Source of the DNA: Nitrococcus sp.
GTDB taxonomy: Bacteria > Pseudomonadota > Gammaproteobacteria > Nitrococcales > Nitrococcaceae
Direction: 5' to 3'
Length of the DNA stretch: 6,936 bases
Assembly: GCA_030452365.1 (NCBI GenBank)
Contig: JAKDMK010000120.1
Location: forward strand, 1-6,936
Shown: positions 1 to 6,831 of the stretch, in pieces
How the letters are laid out: the number at the start of each line of letters is the position of its first letter
How positions within the stretch are numbered: the first letter of the stretch is position 1
Program-made: the position numbers and the translations under genes
Notes under the pieces: model-generated
Seen by the model: the letters and a program-made list of their open reading frames with translations, nothing else
Told to the model about the DNA's origin: nothing
Database searches by the model: none

Positions 1-16
1 GTCCTAATCATCCCAA

Positions 17-38
17 GCGCTCAGGCTTTGCCTGGCGC
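17..38. terminator. Hairpin downstream of rsmJ, possible weak terminator
   Basis: Bases 17-20 (GCGC) and 22-26 (CAGGC) pair with 30-34 (GCCTG) and 35-38 (GCGC). This gives a 9-bp stem with one bulged T at 21 and a TTT loop. On the minus strand it lies about 43 bases past the rsmJ stop. The sequence that follows on the minus strand is not a T run, so it is not a canonical Rho-independent terminator. It could be a transcript-end stabilising hairpin. Confidence 0.3.
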
Positions 39-52
39 ACCTAGACTTGACC

Positions 53-72
53 CCATTCATTCCCATTCATTC
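53..72. repeat. Two tandem copies of a 10-bp unit
   Basis: CCATTCATTC occurs at 53-62 and again at 63-72, just past the rsmJ stop codon. The repeat is exact but only two units long. No function is evident and it may be simple slippage sequence. Confidence 0.5.
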
Positions 73-80
73 CAAAGCTG

Positions 81-908
81 CTATTGAGGAGTGCTCCGAT
101 AAACGTCGAAGCGTGTGCTGCGTCCAACGATCTGGTAATCTGGCGGCTCGCCCGCTAGCGGTTCGGCATGCCGAGGACGCTTGACCACTACCCGCTCGGA
201 TGCGGTTTGTTGGGCTACTTGCAACAAAGTATCGGCAGTATCCACCACCCCCAACAGTGCTTGTAGGACCTGCATCTCCTTTCCGGGAGCCGCGCGCGTG
301 GTTTGCCGTGGATACATGGGGTCGAGATAGACCACCTGCGGTCGCTCCTTCGCGGCGCAGGCTCGCAGCCAGGCGCCGGCATCGCCCGCGATGAGACGCA
401 TGCGAGCGAGCCAGCTCAGAGTCGATGCCTGGTGGGATGCCCGCTCGCAGGCATCCTCAAGCAACGCGAAGATCACCGGGGATCGTTCGATCAGGGTTAC
501 GCGTGCACCGAGCCGCGCCAGGATGTGAGCGTCACGCCCTAGCCCGGCGGTGGCATCCACCACTTGGCGCGAGCCATGCCGCGGCAGCCCGCAAGCGCGG
601 GCGATGGCCTCACCTCGAGGGCTGGCACGATCGGCTCGATACGCCTGCCGGCCGGCGCTGAGCTGTGCGCGCACGGCAAGCTCCCGACGGGGCGTGCGCA
701 ATCGCAACCACAAAGCCTCGGGGCTGCAAGCAAGGTATAACCCCCGCGGCGGGGGGCATTCGATGAGCTTCGCATCGAGCCGCTGAGCGAGCGCCCTGGC
801 CGCGGCATAGCATTCGTCGGCGGTGGGCAGAATCCCGGCTAGGCCAGCAGCTCCAGGCAAGCTACTGATAGGATTGGTTGTGCCTGGGCGACTGGGTATG
901 GTAAGCAT
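81..908 (-). CDS. rsmJ: 16S rRNA (guanine-N2)-methyltransferase RsmJ
   Basis: This is a cytoplasmic SAM-dependent class I methyltransferase. In E. coli RsmJ methylates G1516 of 16S rRNA at N2. Numbered from the ATG at 908 (275 aa, near the ~250 aa of E. coli RsmJ), the SAM-binding motif I VVDATAGLGRDA lies at about 116-127, the acidic ER after beta-2 at 141-142, the catalytic-type motif LDPMYP at 195-200, VVKRP at 241-245 and the C-terminal RFDVY at 267-271. All of these match my recollection of E. coli RsmJ closely. The start is uncertain. An in-frame TTG at 968 would add 20 residues and bring it within 4 bp of the phaC ATG, but it has no ribosome binding site. The ATG at 908 has only a distant G-rich stretch (about 14-20 bases upstream). 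The gene is divergent from phaC. The family assignment is firm and the N-terminus is not. Confidence 0.93.
   Translation of the reverse strand: MLTIPSRPGTTNPISSLPGAAGLAGILPTADECYAAARALAQRLDAKLIECPPPRGLYLACSPEALWLRLRTPRRELAVRAQLSAGRQAYRADRASPRGEAIARACGLPRHGSRQVVDATAGLGRDAHILARLGARVTLIERSPVIFALLEDACERASHQASTLSWLARMRLIAGDAGAWLRACAAKERPQVVYLDPMYPRQTTRAAPGKEMQVLQALLGVVDTADTLLQVAQQTASERVVVKRPRHAEPLAGEPPDYQIVGRSTRFDVYRSTPQ
874..902 (+). promoter_or_regulatory. Candidate sigma-70-like promoter for phaC
   Basis: TTGGTT at 874-879 and TATGGT at 897-902 are separated by 17 bp. They match TTGACA and TATAAT at 3 and 4 of 6 positions. Initiation would fall near 909, giving a leader of about 64 bases before the phaC ATG. 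The site lies inside the 5' end of rsmJ coding sequence, which is where a phaC promoter would have to be given the short gap. The match is weak. Confidence 0.3.
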
Positions 909-972
909 GCGAAATTCGTCGTTTCCCCGTTTGTCGTAAGAAGGTTTCGCGCAATAAAGGTAGCGCAAAGCT

Positions 973-2760
973 ATGGCCGATAATACCCAAGCCGCGATCG
1001 ATCCGGCAGAGCTCTCGCGGTTGCTCGCGGAGATCGCGGACAGAAGCCAGCAATTGGTCCAGGATTTTCTGGCCCGTGAAGAATCCGCCGATCATCTCGC
1101 ACTGGCGGATGCCCTGCGCATGAGCAGGCTGTTTCAGGATCTGTACGCCCGCCTGATGGCCGATCCCCTGCAGTTGGCTCAGAGCCAGATGGCATTCTGG
1201 CAGGATTACATGTTGCTCATGCAGCGTTCGAGCCTGCGCATGATGGGCTTCGATGTCGAGCCGATGATCCGCCCACACGAGAAGGACAAGCGCTTTAAGC
1301 ATGAATCCTGGGAGTCGAACCTTTTGTTCGACTTCATCAAGCAATCCTATTTGCTCACGGCCGACTATATCCATCATATCGTCAAGAACGTCGATGGCCT
1401 GGATGACAAGACCGAGAGGAAGATCGATTTCTACACCCGGCAGTTCATCGATGCCTTGTCCCCTTCCAACTATCTCGCCACCAACCCGGAGATTCTGGAA
1501 AAGACGATCGAAAGCCGCGGGCAGAACCTGCTTAAGGGGCTCAATAACCTGCTGGAGGATCTGGAGCGCGGCGGCGGCACGTTGGACATCCGAATGACCG
1601 ACCCGGATGCCTTCGAGCTCGGCCGAGATTTGGCCCTGACACGAGGCAAAGTGATCTATCAGACCGACTTGGCGCAGCTGATCCAATATGAGCCCGCGAC
1701 GGAAAAGGTATACAAGCGGCCGGTTTTGTTTATCCCGCCCTGGATCAACAAGTATTACATTCTCGATCTGCAGCCGAAGAACTCCCTGGTCAAGTGGCTG
1801 GTGGAGCAAGGCCATAGCGTATTTATCCTTTCCTGGCGCAACCCGAGCGCGGAGCTCGCGAACAAGGGCTTCGATGATTACCTGCTGGAAGGGCCGATCG
1901 CCGCGCTAGGCGCCATCGAGCAGGCCGCTGGTGTGAAGGAGGTCAATCTGGTCGGTTACTGTCTGGGTGGAACGTTGCTCGCCTGCACTCTGGCCTATAT
2001 GGCGGCGAAAGGGGACCGCCGCGCCCACAGCGCGACGTTCCTAACCACCCTCTTGGACTTCGAGAATCCGGGTGAGCTCGAGATCTTCGTCGATGAGGAT
2101 CAGCTGCGATCGTTGGAAGAGCAAATGCAGCGCCAAGGTTATCTGACCGGTGCGCAAATGGCCCGCACCATGAGTAGCCTGCGGGCGAACGACCTCATCT
2201 GGTCGTTTTTCGTCAACAATTACCTGCGCGGCGAGGACCCCTTCCCCTTTGACCTGCTGCATTGGAACCAGGATGCGACGAACATGCCCGCGCGCATGCA
2301 TGCATTTTACCTGCGCAACACGTACTTGGAGAACAGACTGCGCGAGCCGGGTGGCATTACCCTGGCCGGCGAACCCATCGATCTCGCGAAGGTCAAAGTG
2401 CCGGCCTTTTTCCTCTCCACGCGGGAGGACCACATCGCGCCCTGGAAGGCAACGTATCAAGGCGTACGCTTGCTAAGCGGCAGCACAAGGTTCGTGCTGA
2501 GCGGCTCGGGGCACATCGCCGGTGTAATCAACCCCCCGGCAAAGGAAAAATACGGTTATTGGACCAACGCCAACACCCCGAAAGACCCCGAGGAGTGGAT
2601 GGCGGCCGCGGAGCATCACACAGGTTCCTGGTGGCCATACTGGCTCGGCTGGCTGAATCAGAAAGGCGGCGCCAAGGTGAAAGCCCGCCGTGTCGACGAG
2701 GGCAAGATCGAGCCCATCGAGGATGCACCGGGCAGCTATGTCCGGGAGCGCCATGATTGA
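973..2760 (+). CDS. phaC: Class I poly(3-hydroxyalkanoate) synthase PhaC
   Basis: PhaC polymerises (R)-3-hydroxyacyl-CoA (typically 3-hydroxybutyryl-CoA) into PHA at the surface of intracellular storage granules, releasing CoA. At 595 aa it has the size of the class I (Cupriavidus type) enzyme rather than the ~360 aa class III subunit. The N-terminal PhaC_N region spans about 100-270, followed by an alpha/beta-hydrolase core. The lipase-like box G-Y-C-L-G-G at 328-333 places the nucleophile at Cys330. The triad is completed by Asp486 in REDHIAPW and His514 in GSGHIAGVINPP. The family signature LLHWNQDATNMP surrounds Trp431, and the SWWPYW motif lies near the C-terminus. The ATG follows AAAGG (956-960) with a 12-base spacer. 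No phaA, phaB, phasin or phaR is in view, so monomer supply must be encoded elsewhere. The gene stands alone, divergent from rsmJ and convergent with astA. All catalytic residues are present, so the enzyme is probably active. Confidence 0.97.
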   Translation: MADNTQAAIDPAELSRLLAEIADRSQQLVQDFLAREESADHLALADALRMSRLFQDLYARLMADPLQLAQSQMAFWQDYMLLMQRSSLRMMGFDVEPMIRPHEKDKRFKHESWESNLLFDFIKQSYLLTADYIHHIVKNVDGLDDKTERKIDFYTRQFIDALSPSNYLATNPEILEKTIESRGQNLLKGLNNLLEDLERGGGTLDIRMTDPDAFELGRDLALTRGKVIYQTDLAQLIQYEPATEKVYKRPVLFIPPWINKYYILDLQPKNSLVKWLVEQGHSVFILSWRNPSAELANKGFDDYLLEGPIAALGAIEQAAGVKEVNLVGYCLGGTLLACTLAYMAAKGDRRAHSATFLTTLLDFENPGELEIFVDEDQLRSLEEQMQRQGYLTGAQMARTMSSLRANDLIWSFFVNNYLRGEDPFPFDLLHWNQDATNMPARMHAFYLRNTYLENRLREPGGITLAGEPIDLAKVKVPAFFLSTREDHIAPWKATYQGVRLLSGSTRFVLSGSGHIAGVINPPAKEKYGYWTNANTPKDPEEWMAAAEHHTGSWWPYWLGWLNQKGGAKVKARRVDEGKIEPIEDAPGSYVRERHD

Positions 2761-2794
2761 GCATCGCCCGGCGCGGCAAGCCGCTCCTGGATGC
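2761..2794. terminator. Hairpin between convergent phaC and astA
   Basis: The 50-bp gap between the phaC stop (2760) and the astA stop (2811) holds an outer 5-bp stem, GCATC 2761-2765 with GATGC 2790-2794. Inside it is a 4-bp GC stem, GCGG 2773-2776 with CCGC 2781-2784, capped by CAAG. Between the two stems is an unpaired internal loop. There is no T run on the plus-strand side. On the minus strand the TTTTT (from 2796-2800) comes before the hairpin, not after it. It may act as a bidirectional barrier, but it is not a classic intrinsic terminator. Confidence 0.35.
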
Positions 2795-2810
2795 CAAAAA
2801 TCCCTTTAAG

Positions 2811-3836
2811 CTACTTGGGAGACACCACCCGGACCCGTTCCCCGGATTCGATGCCAAGACCACGAGCGATTGAGGCGTCGATCCGCAGCTCACTGTCGTG
2901 GCGCTCGGCAGGCGCCAAGGTACAGCGGAATTCCTGCCAATGCCTGTTGCTGATCAGCAGCCGCGGAGCGTTCTCGGTAACCTCGGCGATGCGCGCTTGC
3001 AAGCACTCGCTGTAGCGCACGGAACGAATCTGCGCTACTCGGGCTTCTAACGTCGGCCCGCCGTCGAAGATATCCACATAACCCTCGTAGTGAAACCCTT
3101 CCTCCTGCAGGAGGCTCAACGCGGCTCGCGTGTGGTCATGGACGCGGCCGATCACCGCCTGTGCTTCGGGTCTGAGTAAGGGCACATAGATGGGATTGCG
3201 CGGCATCAGCTCGGCGATGAAGGTCTTGCCTCGCGTCCCGGTGAGATAATCGGCGCGGGGGAATTCCATCGAAAAGAAATGCCGCCCCAGGCAGTCCCAA
3301 AACGGCGAGCGGCCGAGCTCGTCGCTGACACCGCGCATCTCCGCCACCACTTTGGGCGCAAAGCGCTCAATGAATTCGGCGAAAAAGAGGAAGCGGCACT
3401 TGGACAATAGCCGGCCATTGCCGCCGCCACGGTACTCCGGATCCAAGTAGAGCGAGCCGATCTCGGCGCAGCCTGTGTAATCGTTGGTCAAATAGAGGGT
3501 CGGTATCGATTTGTATACACCGAGCTCGCGCGAGGCGTGCACGACGGTGCTGAGGCGATAGCTGTAATAGGGCTCGCTCAGGCCGATGCCGGCTTTGATC
3601 GCGGTGGTCCCCACAATCCGCCCGCTGGTGCTCTCCTCGAGGACAAAAAAGTAGAGCCGCTCCTCCCTCTCATCGGCTTCGGCCGGCGCGCGCGCGAAGC
3701 TTCGCTGCGAATGCTCGATACGCTGGGCCAGCGTGGCGCGGTCGCGCGGCAGTGAGGTCAGCCCGATACCCGTACCGTCGACCAGCCGTTCCAGCGCTGG
3801 CAGATCACCGGGCTCTATGGGTCGAATAATCATCAT
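2811..3836 (-). CDS. astA: Arginine N-succinyltransferase AstA
   Basis: AstA transfers succinyl from succinyl-CoA to the alpha-amino group of arginine. This is the first step of the AST pathway, which turns arginine into glutamate and succinate in the cytoplasm. The 341 aa match the usual length (E. coli AstA is 344). Family blocks in order are: IRPIEPGD near the start, GIGLTSLP (23-30), FVLEE (64-68), VHASRELGVY (99-108), LYLDPEYRGGGNGRLLSK (129-146), VVAEMRGVSDELGRSPFW (163-180), FIAELMPRNPIY (206-217) and VDIFDGGPTLEA (254-265). The start is one of two adjacent ATGs (3836 or 3833). A GGTGAGG ribosome binding site lies just upstream and overlaps the TGA of the preceding peptidase gene, with six bases between the genes. 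That indicates co-transcription and translational coupling. astB, astC, astD and astE are not in the window. Some lineages have paralogous AruF/AruG subunits; this looks like the single-type enzyme. Confidence 0.95.
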   Translation of the reverse strand: MMIIRPIEPGDLPALERLVDGTGIGLTSLPRDRATLAQRIEHSQRSFARAPAEADEREERLYFFVLEESTSGRIVGTTAIKAGIGLSEPYYSYRLSTVVHASRELGVYKSIPTLYLTNDYTGCAEIGSLYLDPEYRGGGNGRLLSKCRFLFFAEFIERFAPKVVAEMRGVSDELGRSPFWDCLGRHFFSMEFPRADYLTGTRGKTFIAELMPRNPIYVPLLRPEAQAVIGRVHDHTRAALSLLQEEGFHYEGYVDIFDGGPTLEARVAQIRSVRYSECLQARIAEVTENAPRLLISNRHWQEFRCTLAPAERHDSELRIDASIARGLGIESGERVRVVSPK

Positions 3837-3842
3837 GCTACC

Positions 3843-5078
3843 TCACCCCCTGAGCGGTTTCGCGTCGAGCCGGCCGCTGGCAAGTCCAAGCAGCAGCAGC
3901 GCGCTCAGTCGGCTGCGCTCGACCAGGCTCGCAAGCTCGACATATTCGTCCGTGCTATGCAGGCCGCCGCCGATCGCGCCCATGGTGTCAATATTTGGCA
4001 GACCGGCGGCAGTCAGATTATTGCCGTCGCAGCAGCCCCCGGTATCACGCCAGACCATGCTCAGGCCCAGCGCCTGCCCGCAACCGCGAACAATATCGAA
4101 AAGCCGTCGATGCACCGTATCGAGGATCTTGGGTTTACGCGCGAAATCACCCTGCAAGCTAAGCGTGATGCCATCGCGGGCATTGATCTCCTGGCCGATG
4201 GCCGCAAGGCGCGAGTGTATCCACGCCTCATCGCGCGGATCAGACAAACGGATATTGAATCGAACGACGGCTCGATCGGGCACTATATTGACGGGGCCGC
4301 CACCGTGGACGAAGCCCACGTTGAGCGTCACGCCAGGGCGGCGAGCATTGAGGTTGTCGATAGCGATCACGAAATCGGCTGCCGCCCGCAAGGCGTTGCG
4401 CCCGAGCTGAGGCTCGCGTCCGGCGTGCGCGGCCCGGCCCTGCACGAAGGCGGTGAAGTTGCCGCTGCCCTTGCGCGCGGCGGCGAAGGCGCCATCCGCC
4501 ATTGCCGGCTCGTAGACGAGTCCCAGATGATTGCGCTTGGCCGCCGCGCTCAGGTGCGCGGCCGAGCCCGGCGAGCCCAGCTCCTCGTCCGGATTCAGCA
4601 CCACCTCCCAGCCGAGCCGGCCGGCCCAGGGACTACGCTCCAAGCATTCGAGCGCCTTGAGCATCACCAGCAACCCGCCCTTGAGATCGGCCACACCCGG
4701 ACCCTCAAGTCGCTTCGCGCTGATGCGCTTGGCGCGCTGAAAGCTATGTTCGGTACCAAAAACCGTATCCATGTGACCGACCAACAACACCTGCAACGGC
4801 GCGCTCGGGTGCTTGCGCATGTGCAGCAGCGGCCCGAGCTCGCAGGTTCCGGACTCGCCGTCATCGCCAATCCGTACGATGGATTCGAGTGTTACCCGAC
4901 GCACCTGCCCACCCAGGGGGCCGAATAGGCGCGTGAGCTCGTTGGCCATGCGCTCGAGCCCGGCGACGTTATAGCTGCCCGAGTTGATAGCGGCCAGGTG
5001 GATTAGATCAGCCACCATGCCATCGTACTGGGCGTCGATCCAATCGAGGTGCGCCATGAGGTCCGTCAGTTCAGCCAC
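3843..5078 (-). CDS. M20-family metallopeptidase/deacylase (carboxypeptidase G2-like)
   Basis: This is a dinuclear zinc hydrolase of the M20 family (ArgE, DapE and carboxypeptidase G2 relatives), which cleaves amide bonds of peptides or N-acylated amino acids. From the GTG at 5078 it is 411 aa. Visible residues are the metal ligand His102 and Asp104 in GHMDTVF, bridging Asp131 in GVADLKGG, catalytic-base Glu165 and metal Glu166 in PDEELGS, Glu190 in VYEP, and His374 in LHSTDEYV. The lid-domain dimer histidine is in RAAHAG (His218). The site is complete and no signal peptide is seen, so the enzyme is probably cytoplasmic and active. The GTG is preferred because GAGGA lies nine bases upstream. 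A TTG at 5117 would add 13 residues (424 aa) without a clear ribosome binding site, and an ATG at 5057 is another option. It is the first gene of the operon with astA, so an N-acyl (perhaps N-succinyl) amino acid substrate is a reasonable inference, but substrate cannot be read from sequence. Confidence 0.9.
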   Translation of the reverse strand: MAELTDLMAHLDWIDAQYDGMVADLIHLAAINSGSYNVAGLERMANELTRLFGPLGGQVRRVTLESIVRIGDDGESGTCELGPLLHMRKHPSAPLQVLLVGHMDTVFGTEHSFQRAKRISAKRLEGPGVADLKGGLLVMLKALECLERSPWAGRLGWEVVLNPDEELGSPGSAAHLSAAAKRNHLGLVYEPAMADGAFAAARKGSGNFTAFVQGRAAHAGREPQLGRNALRAAADFVIAIDNLNARRPGVTLNVGFVHGGGPVNIVPDRAVVRFNIRLSDPRDEAWIHSRLAAIGQEINARDGITLSLQGDFARKPKILDTVHRRLFDIVRGCGQALGLSMVWRDTGGCCDGNNLTAAGLPNIDTMGAIGGGLHSTDEYVELASLVERSRLSALLLLGLASGRLDAKPLRG

Positions 5079-5148
5079 GATAATCCATCCTCGCGCGGCG
5101 CTGCTCGGCGGTTGCAACGGGGCCGGCGATCACTCGGCCACCGGCGCC

Positions 5149-5162
5149 AGTGCACAAGCACT
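5149..5162. repeat. Short inverted repeat in the divergent intergenic region
   Basis: AGTGC (5149-5153) and GCACT (5158-5162) form an exact inverted repeat around ACAA. It lies upstream of the M20 gene, within the space where its promoter should be. At 5-bp arms it could occur by chance, and I could not place a convincing minus-strand promoter beside it. Confidence 0.25.
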
Positions 5163-5205
5163 CACATCTCGCCTCTGCCTACGGTGTCCGCAGCGAACTA
5201 GCCCG

Positions 5206-5220
5206 CAAATTCGCAATTTG
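5206..5220. promoter_or_regulatory. Perfect inverted repeat, candidate operator
   Basis: CAAATT (5206-5211) and AATTTG (5215-5220) are exact reverse complements around CGC. The AT-rich dyad stands out from its GC-rich surroundings. It ends 14 bases before the TTGACA element of the kaiC-like promoter and sits between the divergent genes, so a regulator bound here could act on either direction. There is no T run, so it is not a terminator. The regulator is unknown. Confidence 0.4.
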
Positions 5221-5234
5221 TCTCTTCATCATCC

Positions 5235-5264
5235 TTGACATGATTCAATAATCATCGGTATACC
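5235..5264 (+). promoter_or_regulatory. Sigma-70-type promoter for the kaiC-like gene
   Basis: A perfect -35 hexamer TTGACA lies at 5235-5240. TATACC at 5259-5264 sits 18 bp later as the best -10; it matches TATAAT at four positions but lacks the final T. Initiation would fall near 5271, giving a leader of about 47 bases before the ATG at 5318. The -10 overlaps the palindrome GGTATACC (5257-5264). Confidence 0.5.
5240..5255. promoter_or_regulatory. Inverted repeat inside the promoter spacer, candidate operator
   Basis: ATGATT (5240-5245) and AATCAT (5250-5255) are exact reverse complements around CAAT. The dyad begins at the last base of the -35 element and fills most of the -35/-10 spacer. 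A protein bound there would be expected to block or remodel RNA polymerase access. It is the second AT-rich dyad in this intergenic region. The role is inferred from position only. Confidence 0.4.
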
Positions 5265-5317
5265 AATAACTTCTGCCACACTTGGCGGTATCTTGGGGGC
5301 AGGCCAGGGAGGCTCTG

Positions 5318-6751
5318 ATGAAGCACCTATCCACTGGGGTTGACGGATTGGACGAAATTCTGCTTGGAGGGGCAATCCAGCAGCGCTCGTACCTGATCCG
5401 TGGTGGGCCTGGCCAGGGCAAGACGACGCTGGGCCTGCAATTTCTCAGCGCCGCCGATGATCAAGAATCGACCCTGTTCATCGGCTTTCAAGAACCGGAG
5501 GAACAATTGCGCCGCAACGCCGCCTCGCTTGGACTCGACGTCACGGCCATCACCTTCCTGAGCCTCGCGCCCGCGGCGCAATTCTTTAGCGAGCAGCAGG
5601 GCTACGACGTTTTCTCCGCCGCGGACGTCGAGCAACAACCTCTAATCGATTCAATTATACAGGCGATAAGGAGCATTAACCCAACCCGGGTGTTCATCGA
5701 CTCCCTGTCCCAGCTTCGCTTTCTCTCCGCGGACATTTTCCAGTACCGCAAGCAAGTGCTGTCGTTCCTGCGCTTTCTTACTCAGCAGGGCGCGACCGTA
5801 TTGTTCTCCTCCGAGAGCTCTCGCGAGCTGCCGGATGATGATCTTCAGTTCATTGCCGATGGCGTGATCAATCTGGACTCAGGCCCGTCCGGGACGGCTA
5901 TTCGGGTTTCCAAAATGCGCGGTTCGAGCTTCCGCTGCGGCATGCACCATGTCCGCCTCGGTAGCGGCGGCTTGAAGGTCTTCCCACGCATGGTCCCACC
6001 GACCGGCAGACTGGGCGATTTCGCACTCCGGCCTTGGCGCACCGGGGTGAAGAAGATCGATGACCTTCTCCATGGTGGTCTGACGGCGAGTACGGTTTCC
6101 TTGATTTCCGGGCCATCCGGAATCGGCAAGTCGACCTTGGCCTCCCTGTTTGTCGCCGAGGCGGCGCGTGAGGGGCAGCGGGCGGCGGTATTCCTGTTCG
6201 AGGAAGAGGTCGCCTTCTTCCTGCGCCGCGCGAAGGATCTTCGAGTGCCGCTGGAAGCACCCCTTGCCGATGGCCGGATCACCATCGAACAGGTAGAGCC
6301 CATGCGCTACCTCGCCGACGAGTTCACCATGTGGGTGCGCCGGCATGTCGAAGAATACGGCGTAAAAATGGTCGTGCTCGACAGCGTTATCGGCTTCGAG
6401 CTTGCCGTGGAGGGCGAGGACGTCAAGACACGCTTGCATGCGCTCACCAAGACCTTGGTCCGGATGGGCGTTACGGTGCTGCTGATCAGCGAGACCGAGG
6501 CCATGACCGGACAATTCCACCTCTCGGAGATGGGCATCAGCTATCTCTCGGACAACGTGATCTTCATGCGCTATGTGGAGTTCGACGGCCAGCTGCAGAG
6601 GGCCATAGGCGTTCTCAAGAAGAGGCTCAGCAGCTTTGACAATCGCCTGCACATGTTCGAGATCGGACCCGAGGCATTCACGGTCGGCGAACCGATTCAG
6701 GGCTTTCACGGAGTACTTATGGGCGCCCCGATCCCTCAGGAGGGGTCATGA
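5318..6751 (+). CDS. Two-domain KaiC-like RecA-family ATPase
   Basis: This is a double-domain KaiC homologue of 477 aa (cyanobacterial KaiC is 519). Domain 1 has Walker A GGPGQGKTT (29-37), Walker B FIDS ending at Asp128-Ser129, and a KMRG segment at 199-202. Domain 2 has Walker A GPSGIGKST (265-273), Walker B VVLDS at 352-356, and the subunit-interface segment RYVEFDG (418-424). By my alignment from memory, domain 2 keeps the catalytic Glu pair (295-296), while domain 1 has Gln58-Glu59 where KaiC has Glu77-Glu78. The phosphosites Ser431/Thr432 of KaiC correspond to Ser408/Tyr409. The protein ends before the KaiA-binding tail. The ATG at 5318 is chosen because AGGGAGG (5306-5312) lies five bases upstream; an in-frame TTG at 5282 is not needed. 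No kaiA or kaiB is in view. In proteobacteria such proteins are often encoded beside response regulators or histidine kinases and probably act in signalling rather than a true clock. The 3' end overlaps a new ATG (ATGA). Confidence 0.92.
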   Translation: MKHLSTGVDGLDEILLGGAIQQRSYLIRGGPGQGKTTLGLQFLSAADDQESTLFIGFQEPEEQLRRNAASLGLDVTAITFLSLAPAAQFFSEQQGYDVFSAADVEQQPLIDSIIQAIRSINPTRVFIDSLSQLRFLSADIFQYRKQVLSFLRFLTQQGATVLFSSESSRELPDDDLQFIADGVINLDSGPSGTAIRVSKMRGSSFRCGMHHVRLGSGGLKVFPRMVPPTGRLGDFALRPWRTGVKKIDDLLHGGLTASTVSLISGPSGIGKSTLASLFVAEAAREGQRAAVFLFEEEVAFFLRRAKDLRVPLEAPLADGRITIEQVEPMRYLADEFTMWVRRHVEEYGVKMVVLDSVIGFELAVEGEDVKTRLHALTKTLVRMGVTVLLISETEAMTGQFHLSEMGISYLSDNVIFMRYVEFDGQLQRAIGVLKKRLSSFDNRLHMFEIGPEAFTVGEPIQGFHGVLMGAPIPQEGS

Positions 6752-6831
6752 TGGCCAGGTCTACGGCCACGATTATGGCGCCGTCATGGTTGCGCACAAG
6801 CCGATTGCGAGATCCGCGCAGGGCGCGATAG
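6748..6831 (+). CDS. Short 27-codon ORF coupled to the kaiC-like gene
   Basis: An AGGAGG ribosome binding site (6738-6743, just inside the end of the kaiC-like gene) is followed by ATG codons at 6748 and 6751. The first overlaps the preceding TGA as ATGA, the usual architecture of a translationally coupled downstream gene. The frame closes at TAG 6829-6831 after 27 residues. The product is short, basic and rich in Arg and Ala, and I do not recognise it. It may be a genuine small protein or leader peptide, or the first codons of a gene broken by a frameshift or sequence error. Confidence 0.25.
   Translation: MMARSTATIMAPSWLRTSRLRDPRRAR

Noticed and set aside
862..1815. 317-codon minus-strand ORF opposite phaC
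   Set aside because: It lies antisense to the 5' half of phaC and shows no recognisable family motif. Long antisense ORFs are common opposite GC-rich genes, and phaC is firmly supported here.
3733..4410. 225-codon plus-strand ORF spanning the astA/M20 junction
   Set aside because: It is antisense to two well-supported genes. The Ser/Arg/Pro-rich, low-information translation is typical of a wrong frame.
3957..4928. 323-codon plus-strand ORF opposite the M20 gene
   Set aside because: It is antisense to a gene with a complete metal-binding site. Its translation has no recognisable domain, so I read it as a shadow of codon bias.
5111..5118. GTTGCAAC palindrome at the alternative TTG start of the M20 gene
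   Set aside because: An 8-bp self-complementary word is expected by chance at this scale, and nothing nearby supports an operator role.
5283..5297. Possible sigma-54 site (TGGC followed by TTGG) upstream of the kaiC-like gene
   Set aside because: The spacing of the GG and GC elements is off, the GC of the -12 element is missing, and initiation would fall on top of the ribosome binding site.
5879..6709. 276-codon minus-strand ORF opposite the kaiC-like gene
   Set aside because: It lies entirely within the KaiC-like coding sequence on the other strand. The KaiC motifs in both domains prove the plus-strand frame.
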